Made by a program: the position numbers and the translations under genes
Shown: positions 29,501 to 36,971 of the stretch, in pieces
Layout: every line of letters begins with the position of its first letter
Numbering within the stretch: position 1 is the stretch's first letter
Notes under the pieces: model-generated
Databases searched by the model: none
Told to the model about the DNA's origin: nothing
Seen by the model: the letters and a program-made list of their open reading frames with translations, nothing else
From: CAG-273 sp963929915
GTDB lineage: Bacteria > Bacillota > Clostridia > TANB77 > CAG-508
DNA length: 64,000 nt
Assembly: GCA_963929915.1 (NCBI GenBank)
Contig: CAWVJY010000001.1
Coordinates: forward strand, 34,792-98,791
Direction: 5' to 3'

Positions 29501-29614
29501 ATTTATGCTTTCTACTTTTTCGTTTTGCTTTGTTGTATCTTCCTTTGTATTTTTAGTTTTGTCTTGTGTATTATTTTTTGATTGTTCTTGATTTTTCTTT
29601 TCCTCTGGGTTCAT
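26522..29614 (-). CDS. UPF0182 family large membrane protein
   Basis: A 1030-residue protein. Residues 1-70 are a lysine/asparagine/glutamate-rich cytosolic tail. Seven or so membrane helices (about residues 73-375) follow, then a long extracellular domain (NIDSTKQAYGIDIQEVNLGE, VLDGYTTSSYYPYSQR, YPEFLYSIQAEIMERYHN) typical of UPF0182/COG1615. The C terminus is glutamine/glutamate rich coiled coil. Its role is unknown; it is conserved in many Gram-positives. It lies 11 bases after ftsY and is probably co-transcribed with it. Confidence 0.9.
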   Translation of the reverse strand: MNPEEKKNQEQSKNNTQDKTKNTKEDTTKQNEKVESINKEETINQNNNVQNKEDTTINAKSQKTVKNKKRKWIVLAFLLIAVIVGYVIYRGDYLETLELGEQYLSIFWQNVSYQFLTFGINFVVLFLLIYWTNRRIQKELKPFFEEEKRKMPKMLNKSIALIGSIVISFCVTNMMIDKLMLCINATGFGITDPVLGYDISFFIFVQPFMQFMILYLLAIVVGLTIYSALYYIIAFNYYFDGISRDTLKKSILLKQACTNIIVIAFLLAGMIFIETQNVGIQKFLTLQDGTSYSLWGAGISEVTIKLWGYRILSAIIIISVLMAVHYFKKENTKKVITSLAIVPVYLVLMVVVLFGFELIFIGQNELDKQQEYIQANIDSTKQAYGIDIQEVNLGENETITQQTLNQNQTVVDNIVIATSETVLKDLNVLQTSKGYYTYRTTSIANYTINGKQSLVYVSPREITDSIGTYNNKTYEYTHGYGVIVTSATSVDEKGNLNHLQKGFTDSENNIVSITEPRIYFGLETNDTVVTNNSQTKEFDYPITTSTTAENAENVYEGNAGLNLNFIDRLILAIKEQDLKLAFSGNVDGNSKILINRNIIERAKTLMPYITYDENPYLVVTAEGKLVWVLDGYTTSSYYPYSQRITLQGENILDKTDINYIRNSVKVLIDAYDGTIQYYITDRNDPIIMAYQKIYKDLFVDREETIPEDISSQFIYPEFLYSIQAEIMERYHNIQTDVLYRGDDIWDVATQNTGRVYTNVGTQISPYYTMVKTVDDTEATLGLVLPFTPYQKQNLTAYLVGRYENGQPSLTLYKYPTDSNILGPMQIDTQLAQDERIATEIESLNVTGTRITKNMIVIPINNSLLYVEPIYQEFINEENSTPVLKKVVVASGNKVTIGDTLEEALNNLVSQYAVDIEIENTDDINGVIEAIIKANKNLQDSNQNNNWEMVGKDMARLQELIARLEELLAEQEKQEQEAEQQAQNEIQQNGIFNNEQNTLLFNRLTNEQGNYLSNNILINTVNNSISSNISN

Positions 29615-29625
29615 TTTTGCCTCCT

Positions 29626-30531
29626 TTAAATCAGTGCTTTTACAAAATCGCTACTATTAAAAATTTCCATATCATCAATTTGTTCTCCAACGCCTACAAA
29701 TTTAACAGGCATTTTATTTTCTGCTACAATACCAATTACAACTCCGCCTTTTGCAGTTCCATCTAATTTGGTTAAAATAATGCCATTAATATCTACTGTT
29801 TCTTTAAAAGCTTTTACTTGTTGAATTGCATTTTGACCAGTAGTAGCATCTAATACCATTAATACTTCTTTTGAAGCATCTGGCAATTCTTTATCTATTA
29901 CTTTTTTTATTTTTACTAATTCATCCATTAAATATTTTTTATTGTGTAATCTTCCTGCTGTATCACAAATTAAAACATCTGCATTTTTTTGTTTGGTAAT
30001 TTGAATAGCATCATACACTACAGAAGCGGGATCTGCTCCTTCTTCCTTTTTTACCATATCGCATCCCGCACGATTTGCCCAAATTTCAAGTTGTTCTACT
30101 GCTGCTGCACGGAAAGTATCTGCTGCTGCAATAACTACTTTTTTTCCATCTTTTTTAAGACGATTTGCAATTTTGCCAATAGAAGTGGTTTTTCCTACTC
30201 CATTTACTCCTACTACTAAAATAACGGAAGGAGTAGTTTGCAAATTTAAGCTATTGTCTACTTCATCTAAAATTTCCATAATTTCAGTTCTTAGAGCTTC
30301 TCTTACACCTTGTTCATCTCCTATTTTTTCTTTCTTTACTCTATCTCTTAAATTAGCAATAATTTTAGTAGAAGTTTCTACTCCTACATCTGACATAATA
30401 AGAGCTTCTTCTAGCTCTTCTAATAATTCTTCGTCTACTTTACGAAAATTGCTAAATACATTATTTATTTTTTCATCAAAAGAATTTTTGGTTTTACTTA
30501 AACCTTGTTTTAACTTTTCAAAAAATCCCAT
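29626..30531 (-). CDS. ftsY: Signal recognition particle receptor FtsY
   Basis: GTPase that docks SRP-ribosome complexes at the membrane. The 301-residue protein has the NG domain only, without an acidic A domain. Motifs: P-loop GVNGVGKTTSIGKIA, AADTFRAAAVEQLEIWA, DTAGRLHNK, TKLDGTAKGG and GVGEQIDDMEIFN. AAAGGATG lies upstream of the ATG. It heads a unit with the UPF0182 gene. Confidence 0.96.
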   Translation of the reverse strand: MGFFEKLKQGLSKTKNSFDEKINNVFSNFRKVDEELLEELEEALIMSDVGVETSTKIIANLRDRVKKEKIGDEQGVREALRTEIMEILDEVDNSLNLQTTPSVILVVGVNGVGKTTSIGKIANRLKKDGKKVVIAAADTFRAAAVEQLEIWANRAGCDMVKKEEGADPASVVYDAIQITKQKNADVLICDTAGRLHNKKYLMDELVKIKKVIDKELPDASKEVLMVLDATTGQNAIQQVKAFKETVDINGIILTKLDGTAKGGVVIGIVAENKMPVKFVGVGEQIDDMEIFNSSDFVKALI

Positions 30532-30597
30532 TTGTTTTGCATCCTTTCTATTTTTTCCTACTATATATTTATACCAAAAATTAACAAAAAAAGCAAG

Positions 30598-30683
30598 TGT
30601 CAGTCAAGTTGTCAATAGGGACGGAGATTATTGACAACTTTTTTTATAAATATTGTCAAAATTCTCCGTCCCCACTGACAATT
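30598..30683. repeat. GTCCC-type repeat arranged as an inverted pair
   Basis: TTGTCAATAGGGACGGAG and CTCCGTCCCCACTGACAA, together with their flanks, form an imperfect inverted repeat around TTTTTTTATAAATA. It lies between ftsY and the next minus-strand gene and could act as a terminator for the latter. Confidence 0.65.
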
Positions 30684-30688
30684 TACAA

Positions 30689-31165
30689 TTACCTTCCAAA
30701 GTACAAAATCCATTTTGTTGTACTTAGGTTAATTTTTTCCTCCTTCAATTCCTTAATTTGTGCATTATTTTTAGTATAAATTTCTAATTGTTTCTGCACT
30801 AAAGAATCGGATTTGAGTTCAGGAAATAATGTAATTAAAGTAATTGAGCTATCTTCTGGTTTTAGCCCACTAAATGTATCTTGCTCATGTTCTAGGTATT
30901 CTTGTACAATTCTGTCAATATCTTGTTCGATTTTTTTGTTTTCTTCTTGGTACATTACAATTTTGGCATCGATTGCAGGTTCCGATGCTATTTTGATAGC
31001 ATTCTTCCAAATTGCTATCAATGAAGAAGCAATAAGGAAGCCACACACACAAGCCATCAAAGTAAAAAAACCCAAATCATGCCGAGGATTACATGGATAT
31101 TTGACTCTTAATAGCAAGAATGCAACAAAAGCAATTATCAAAATGGCTAAAAGCAAAATAAGCAT
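30689..31165 (-). CDS. Hypothetical membrane protein with coiled coil
   Basis: A 158-residue protein with two N-terminal hydrophobic segments (residues 2-20 and 33-52) and a charged helical region (ENKKIEQDIDRIVQEYLEHEQ, then QLEIYTKNNAQIKELKEEK). I do not recognise a named family. Similar two-helix plus coiled-coil proteins occur in mobile elements. GAGGAAAATAT precedes the ATG. Confidence 0.65.
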   Translation of the reverse strand: MLILLLAILIIAFVAFLLLRVKYPCNPRHDLGFFTLMACVCGFLIASSLIAIWKNAIKIASEPAIDAKIVMYQEENKKIEQDIDRIVQEYLEHEQDTFSGLKPEDSSITLITLFPELKSDSLVQKQLEIYTKNNAQIKELKEEKINLSTTKWILYFGR

Positions 31166-31247
31166 ATATTTTCCTCCTCAAAATAGTTATTTTACAATAG
31201 CTGTTTATTATAACCCGTGTAGAAAAACAGGAGTATAAAAGTTAAGT

Positions 31248-31263
31248 CTAGTATATACTAGAA
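31248..31263. promoter_or_regulatory. Perfect 16-base palindrome, possible operator
   Basis: TCTAGTATATACTAGA reads the same on both strands. It lies in the 31166-31461 gap, between divergent genes, so could regulate either one. A -10-like TATAAT lies near 31420 for the Fic gene. Nothing else stands out in the gap. Confidence 0.35.
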
Positions 31264-31461
31264 CAATATTTATTATACTCTAGTAAACATAATTTGTCAA
31301 TTATAAGTGCTGATAACACCTTATTTCAATTGACCATTTTTATTGACTTTTCAATTGACAAGCTAAAATTTTATTAAGGAAAAAACTAAAAGTATAGTAA
31401 TATTAAGCATTTTATGATATAATATAAGAGTAGTTTTAAAAGAAGTTTAGGAGTTTTTTAT

Positions 31462-32277
31462 ATGTCTAATGAAGGAAATGAAACAACTGATATCACAAAA
31501 AAACAAGAATATTGGAATACTGGTATTGGATTAAATAAGGTTGATAATTTAGAGCCTTCTAAATATTTATTAGGCCTCGCTCAAAAAAATATTAATGGAG
31601 AATTAAAGTATAATGAAGTAGAAAACTTATTAAAAACATATTATGAAACGCAAAATTATAAAGATATAAACATTCAAAGAGAAAAAGAATGTGACTTAGT
31701 ATCCTTAAGAATTGCTCAACTGCTAGAAGATAAAAGTTTTGGCTTTAGCCCTATCACTTTCAAGAATATTCATAAATATTTATTTAAAGATATTTATGAT
31801 TTTGCAGGTAATTATAGAAATTATAATATTACCAAAAAAGAGGAAATTCTTAATGGAGATACTGTTAAATATGTAAATTATCAAGATATCGAAAGTTACT
31901 TGGATTATGATTTTAAAGAAGAAAAAGAATTTGATTATTCAAAACTAAATAAAGATGAATTGATAAAACATATTGCAAAATTTACTTCAAGTATTTGGCA
32001 AGTACACCCTTTTGGAGAAGGTAACACAAGAACAACAGCAGTATTTATCGAAAAATATGTTAACAATATAGGATTTAATGTTAATAATATGTTTAAAGAC
32101 CACAGTTTATATTTTAGAAATGCTTTAGTTAGAAGTAACTATGGAAATATTCCAAAAGGAATTTATCCTACATTTGATTATTTAGTAATGTTTTTTGAAA
32201 ATCTATTGCAAGGTAAAAGCCACAAATTAAAAAATAGAGATTTATATATTAAAGAATTATTTGAAAATAACAATTAA
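31462..32277 (+). CDS. Fic domain protein
   Basis: Fic proteins transfer AMP or related groups to target hydroxyls. The 271-residue protein has the active-site motif HPFGEGNTRT (about residue 185), with the beta-hairpin flap nearby (DIYDFAGNYRNYNITKK). A possible inhibitory motif at the N or C terminus was not identified. It stands alone, with no visible antitoxin partner on either side; class III Fic proteins carry their own inhibitor, but assignment is not possible here. AGGAG lies upstream of the ATG. Confidence 0.88.
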   Translation: MSNEGNETTDITKKQEYWNTGIGLNKVDNLEPSKYLLGLAQKNINGELKYNEVENLLKTYYETQNYKDINIQREKECDLVSLRIAQLLEDKSFGFSPITFKNIHKYLFKDIYDFAGNYRNYNITKKEEILNGDTVKYVNYQDIESYLDYDFKEEKEFDYSKLNKDELIKHIAKFTSSIWQVHPFGEGNTRTTAVFIEKYVNNIGFNVNNMFKDHSLYFRNALVRSNYGNIPKGIYPTFDYLVMFFENLLQGKSHKLKNRDLYIKELFENNN

Positions 32278-32321
32278 CTAAAAAGCTGTGTTAGGAAATA
32301 TTTCAAGATTTCATAATATAA

Positions 32322-32397
32322 TGGAGCTACTGGGCAGAATCGAACTGCCGACCTACAGGTTACGAATCTGTTGCTCTACCAACTGAGCTACAGTAGC
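32322..32397 (-). tRNA. tRNA-Thr (anticodon CGT)
   Basis: A 76-base cloverleaf with encoded CCA. The acceptor is GCTACTG with CAGTAGC, the D arm GCTC/GAGC, the T arm GGCAG/CTGCC. The anticodon loop TTCGTAA gives CGT (reads ACG). The anticodon stem ACAGA/CCTGT has an A-C mismatch at its last pair. Confidence 0.92.
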
Positions 32398-32404
32398 ATT
32401 TATT

Positions 32405-32434
32405 GGTAAGAACACAAATTTAAATTTGTGTTCT
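32405..32434. terminator. Palindromic hairpin between tRNA-Thr and the SH3 protein
   Basis: GTAAGAACACAAATTT is followed by its reverse complement AAATTTGTGTTCTTAC; a T-rich stretch follows on the plus strand. It may end the Fic transcript. Confidence 0.5.
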
Positions 32435-32510
32435 TACTTTATTTACATACCTTATACTGTCTAAAAATTAGAACTTCATTTTTATTTTTTTGAGTTTTTG
32501 CAATTTATGT

Positions 32511-34148
32511 CTATCTAGAATGTCTTCCTCTTGGGCGTTTTGGTTTTTCATCTAATTCTGAGGTATCTAAGAATTCATCTAGTGTTGCTTCTTTTTTAGG
32601 CTTTTTCTCTTTTTTAGTTTTTTCCACTTCAGCTTCTTGTTGTGATTCTATTTCTTCTTTTTGCCTCTTTTTAGTTTGCTTTGTATTTTCTTCTTCATTA
32701 TTTGTTTGTGTTAGTGGTGAAGTATAAGGATTGTCTATCTCCTCTTCTTCATAGGTAGCACTATTTTTTCTTTTTCTAAAGATAACAACTACTATAATAA
32801 TAACAATAATAGCAGCCAAGACAATTCCTCCACAAATTAGATAAAATTGAATATTATCTTTATTTTCTATTGCTTCTGATGGCATAATTACTTTAATTTG
32901 GTAAGTTGCTGTTTGGCTTCCATCTGCAGAAGTAACAAGGATAGTAACCATGTTTTCTCCTTCTACAAAATTTTCATTGCCTATAATTTCTACAGTTGCA
33001 TCTTCTTGGTTTGGTGTTGCTGTAATATTTAAATTCTTAACTGAAATATTTAAGTTTAATTCATAAGAATGGGTATCAGGATTAAATATACCAGCAAAGT
33101 CTACTCCTGAAATTTCTAGGTTAGATAATTTTAAAACAGAATTATCTACTACATTCGCACTTTCGCCTTTTATTGCTTTAATAGTATATTCTTTTGTAGT
33201 TCCATCTTCTGCAGTTACTGTAATTGTTATGGTATTTTCTCCATCTTGTAAATCTTTATTACCATCTATTTCAACTTCTGCTTCTCCACTTTCTGCTTGT
33301 GCATCAATTGTTAATTCTGTCACCTCTTCTGCTAACTGTACAGTATACTCCGTAACATCTTTACTAAAGCTTGGTTCTAGAGTAATCCCTTCAATTGTTA
33401 AAGAAGCTAAGTCATTATTATCTGATTTTTCAGTTTCTTTGGTTTCTTGTGGTTTTGTATTAGATACTAAATAATTAGCTATATATCTTGTAGCCCCATT
33501 ATAGGTTACACGATACCATACATATCCATTAATAGTTTCAGATGATGTTCCTGTTAAGGTAAGTGCTGTTCCTGCAGGTACTGTTGTAGCACTACTGCTT
33601 GTTGACCAACTAGAACGTAAATTAGCTGTTTGAGTTGTATAAACTGTTCTATCAGCTGATTTAAATGTTGGAGTTTTAGGTTTAGACGTAGTTGTACTAC
33701 TGTTTTCTCCACTACTAGAACTTCCACCAGAAGAAGAGCTATTTCCTCCAGATGATGATCCACCACTACTTGTTGATTTTTCTTTTACTGTTACAGATTT
33801 CGTTACATTGATTTCTTTATTGGTTTGATTAACATCTGTATAATCTCCAGTAAGAACAAATTCAACAGTTCCAGATTTTGTTGGCTTGTAAGAAGCTGTA
33901 AATGTTTTTGATAAATTTTCACTATAGTTTACCGTTTCCGCCCAAGTATTTAATTCTGAACCATTTGCTGTTAATTTTAAATTCCATTGAGCTGCATTTA
34001 CTTTAATAGTAACAGTAATTGTATCTCCTACTGTTACTGAACTAGCACTTGTACTCATAGACGTAGAAGCTGCATTTACATGGTTTGTTATAGAAAATAA
34101 AAATAGAATTGTTATAATCATTAAAATTGAAGTTAATGTTTTTTTCAT
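32511..34148 (-). CDS. Secreted membrane-anchored protein with SH3b and cadherin-like domains
   Basis: A 545-residue envelope protein. Signal peptide (residues 1-26, ending NHVNA), an immunoglobulin-like domain, a serine/glycine linker (about 128-152), a bacterial SH3 domain (TANLRSSWSTSSSAT to YIANYLVS), two cadherin-like beta-sandwich domains (SLTIEGITLEPSFSKDVTEY; KLSNLEISGVDFAG), a membrane helix (about 430-455) and a long lysine/glutamate cytosolic tail ending KRPRGRHSR. Likely binds cell wall and presents a cytosolic tail. It follows the glucosaminidase gene on the same strand, which shares SH3 domains. Confidence 0.85.
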   Translation of the reverse strand: MKKTLTSILMIITILFLFSITNHVNAASTSMSTSASSVTVGDTITVTIKVNAAQWNLKLTANGSELNTWAETVNYSENLSKTFTASYKPTKSGTVEFVLTGDYTDVNQTNKEINVTKSVTVKEKSTSSGGSSSGGNSSSSGGSSSSGENSSTTTSKPKTPTFKSADRTVYTTQTANLRSSWSTSSSATTVPAGTALTLTGTSSETINGYVWYRVTYNGATRYIANYLVSNTKPQETKETEKSDNNDLASLTIEGITLEPSFSKDVTEYTVQLAEEVTELTIDAQAESGEAEVEIDGNKDLQDGENTITITVTAEDGTTKEYTIKAIKGESANVVDNSVLKLSNLEISGVDFAGIFNPDTHSYELNLNISVKNLNITATPNQEDATVEIIGNENFVEGENMVTILVTSADGSQTATYQIKVIMPSEAIENKDNIQFYLICGGIVLAAIIVIIIVVVIFRKRKNSATYEEEEIDNPYTSPLTQTNNEEENTKQTKKRQKEEIESQQEAEVEKTKKEKKPKKEATLDEFLDTSELDEKPKRPRGRHSR

Positions 34149-34197
34149 TTTTTTGTTCCTTTGTTTTTTATTTAGATTTTTAAATAGAATCTATAAA

Positions 34198-36378
34198 CTA
34201 TTTTATTGTAATTTTTTTAAAATTTTCAACATGTTGTCTTAGAGGTAATGAATCACCAGTATTTACTTTTCCATCTTCATTAACATCTGCTGCTTTAAGA
34301 TTGTTGGTCCCTGTAATTTTTTTAAAATTTTCAATGTGTTGACTCATAGCAAGTGTGTCACCAGTATTTACTTTTCCATCGCTGTTCACATCCCCTAACA
34401 CAATTATCGTATATGTTTTACCATCACATGTTAAACTATATCCTGTCCCCACATTACTACTATCACTAACAGTAGTTTTTCCATTTTTTACAACTGCATC
34501 CTTATATACTTTTTTAATATCACTTACTTTTATGTTAGGCTCACAAATCATATTACTTTCTTCTATCTTAAAGCCATTTGTTGTTCCACCACTTGAACTA
34601 CTTCCACTGTCTAAAGGTTCAATCCATGCTTGCTTTGTATCTGGGTCTTCTCTTACTACATAACCTACTACCCCGCTAGAAGTAGTTACTTTGTCCCAAG
34701 TATATTTTGTATCTGAACTTTTTACATCTTTTTCTGTTCTAGTTAATATAGTTCCTTTAGCAACTGCTTTTAAAATATCAGATTTTGTACTTGGCTCTCT
34801 TCTTATATTAATACCATCACTACATACTACTTTTACTTTATCTACTTGGCTAGTTTCTGGGTCATAAGGTTCTATGTAACCTGTTCCTACATAACCATAG
34901 GTACCATCTGAAAGTTTTACACGATACCAAGCTTCTCCATCTACATTTTCATATTTACCTTTTTCTACTACTGTTAGCATTTGACCTGGAGAAAGTAATT
35001 TAATAATGGTTGTAGTAATATTTCCTTTTGTTCCTGGTCCATTTCTAAAATTGGTATATGCTGAAACTATATAAGTTTCATTACAATTACTTTGAAGAGG
35101 AATTTGTGTTAAATACTCTCTAGAAATATATCCTTTTTTTCCATCATTTAATACTACTTTATCCCAATACCTTCCACTAGAGTCTTTGCTATTATCTAAC
35201 TCTATTCTTAATATTTTAGTACCTTTTTTTAAGGTAGTAATTGCAGAATAATTGGTTCCTTTTCCACTTCGAACACATACATCATTTGCATTAATTTGCA
35301 CATCTTGTGTAACAATAGTTTCCATTCCAGGCATTGAAGCTTTTTGTTCTGGCATATTGTCATAAACTGGAATTTTAAATTTTATTTTTGAAGTTTTGGT
35401 AAGCATTCCCATTTCTCTATAGGCTTCTCTAATTGCTTCTCCTTCGTTTTTAGAAGCTGCTACATTTTGCATATATTGCCATACATAATAGTCATCTTCT
35501 GGAACAACATCAAATTTTTGGAAATATAAGGTGTCTTGTCCACTACTTATGTAGTCACTTGCAAGTGTTGCGGCTCCACCCATAATAGATTTTTCTGGAT
35601 CTGTCCATCCTTTATTTTTAGCCCATTCTAAGCAGTTTTCCATTACTTCAAAATCTGTCTCTGCTCCAAATGCTCCAACATTAAAGTAATTATAGTAACC
35701 TTTATATATTCCACCACATTCACTCCAAGTTCCTGTAATAGCAGTACTACCAGTTGTTCCTTGTTCTTGGCGTATTCTAGAAGCTAAATGATATGGGCTT
35801 ATATTATATTTTTTTGCTGCTTCCATAATAACATCTATATAAGTTTTATCTATTGTTTTTTTCTTTCCATTAGTGTCATAATAGGTAATTTTTCCTTGCA
35901 TATAACTACAATCTGAAAAAATTGTTTCTACTCCTGATTTTGTTTGAATATCTGGGTCATATGTTAGTTGTTCAAATTGAAAAATATAGTCTTCATTTAA
36001 AGAATTTCTAGGATCCATGTAATATGCTACAGCTGCTGTAGAGGCACAAGACCAACCTGCGCCACCTGTACCACAAGAACATTTCCATGCACTACCGCTG
36101 CTAGATGAAACTTGATTTAGATTATGGTGTCCTGTTGATTCTTCTATAATAGCTTCTGGCCAACTAAGACCTGTGTCATACAATTCAAATTCCCAGTTTG
36201 GATATTTTTCTTGTAAATCTTTTAATAATGCTTCATAACCTGGATAATTTTTAAATTTGCTATCATAACTTGCTTGTGTTTTGGTAGTAAAAAATAGAGA
36301 GAACAAGCTTGCTAGCAAAAAAATTACTAATAATAAACTAATTAATTTTGTAATAATTAAAATGCTTTTGGGTAACAT
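34198..36378 (-). CDS. Glucosaminidase-like wall hydrolase with SH3b and dockerin-like repeats
   Basis: A 726-residue secreted protein. Signal/anchor (residues 9-31), a catalytic domain (about 40-345) of the N-acetylglucosaminidase type with YPGYEALLKDLQEKYPNW, ISPYHLASRIRQEQG (the likely catalytic Glu region) and YYNYFNVGAFG, then three SH3b domains (about 355-575) and two dockerin-like calcium-binding repeats at the C terminus (GDVNSDGKVNTGDT and ADVNEDGKVNTGDS). It probably cleaves peptidoglycan glycan strands. Dockerin repeats may bind a cohesin or stabilise the end; no cohesin is seen here. AGGAGGAA precedes the ATG. Confidence 0.87.
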   Translation of the reverse strand: MLPKSILIITKLISLLLVIFLLASLFSLFFTTKTQASYDSKFKNYPGYEALLKDLQEKYPNWEFELYDTGLSWPEAIIEESTGHHNLNQVSSSSGSAWKCSCGTGGAGWSCASTAAVAYYMDPRNSLNEDYIFQFEQLTYDPDIQTKSGVETIFSDCSYMQGKITYYDTNGKKKTIDKTYIDVIMEAAKKYNISPYHLASRIRQEQGTTGSTAITGTWSECGGIYKGYYNYFNVGAFGAETDFEVMENCLEWAKNKGWTDPEKSIMGGAATLASDYISSGQDTLYFQKFDVVPEDDYYVWQYMQNVAASKNEGEAIREAYREMGMLTKTSKIKFKIPVYDNMPEQKASMPGMETIVTQDVQINANDVCVRSGKGTNYSAITTLKKGTKILRIELDNSKDSSGRYWDKVVLNDGKKGYISREYLTQIPLQSNCNETYIVSAYTNFRNGPGTKGNITTTIIKLLSPGQMLTVVEKGKYENVDGEAWYRVKLSDGTYGYVGTGYIEPYDPETSQVDKVKVVCSDGINIRREPSTKSDILKAVAKGTILTRTEKDVKSSDTKYTWDKVTTSSGVVGYVVREDPDTKQAWIEPLDSGSSSSGGTTNGFKIEESNMICEPNIKVSDIKKVYKDAVVKNGKTTVSDSSNVGTGYSLTCDGKTYTIIVLGDVNSDGKVNTGDTLAMSQHIENFKKITGTNNLKAADVNEDGKVNTGDSLPLRQHVENFKKITIK

Positions 36379-36647
36379 TTCTTCCTCCTAAATTTAAAGT
36401 ATATTTTATGTTTTTTGCCTTTTGTAATTCAAGTTTATATTAACCTTTGTTACTTATATTTAATTTTATTTTTACAGTTATGTTATTTGATTATAATTAT
36501 TTTTTTGTAACATATTTTTACAAAAATAGTATAACATTCTTCCTTTTTTGCGTCAATTAAAAATGAAAAAAAAGTGAATTTTGTCAAAATATTTACACAA
36601 AATTCACAAATATTTTTCATGTATTCATTATGGTTTTACTGCATACT

Positions 36648-36830
36648 TTATCTGTTGCAACCACAACCACAGCCACAACCAAAATTAGTGAATAGTAATA
36701 AAAATACTATAATAAAGAATAAAATAGTATTGTCATTACCACATCCACAACCATTAAATAAATTATTAAAAAGTCCTCCACAGCGTCCATTATTATTGCA
36801 TGAGCAACCACAATCTCTTTCTTCTGGCAT
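36648..36830 (-). CDS. Cysteine-rich single-helix miniprotein
   Basis: A 60-residue protein: acidic start MPEERDCGCSC, two GCGC-type clusters (CGGLFNNLFNGCGCGND), a membrane helix (TILFFIIVFLLLFTNF) and a C terminus GCGCGCGCNR. It resembles the small YjcZ/spore-coat-like peptides in size and Gly-Cys ending but I cannot name it. AGGAGGAAAAAAT precedes the ATG, a strong reason to believe it is expressed. It lies just upstream of the glucosaminidase gene on the same strand. Confidence 0.7.
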   Translation of the reverse strand: MPEERDCGCSCNNNGRCGGLFNNLFNGCGCGNDNTILFFIIVFLLLFTNFGCGCGCGCNR

Positions 36831-36971
36831 ATTTTTTCCTCCTTTTATTTGAATTCTATATAATAGTATGCAAAAAAAGAAAAATGTGTTACAATAAGTA
36901 CGGCATAAAAATACAGAAATAAAGAACAAAAGAGGTTTATTTATAAAATACAAAATGGAGGATTTTTTGAG

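Noticed and set aside
34198..36378. Dockerin repeats as evidence for a cellulosome
   Set aside because: No cohesin, scaffoldin or glycoside hydrolase for plant polymers in the window; the domain sits on a wall hydrolase.
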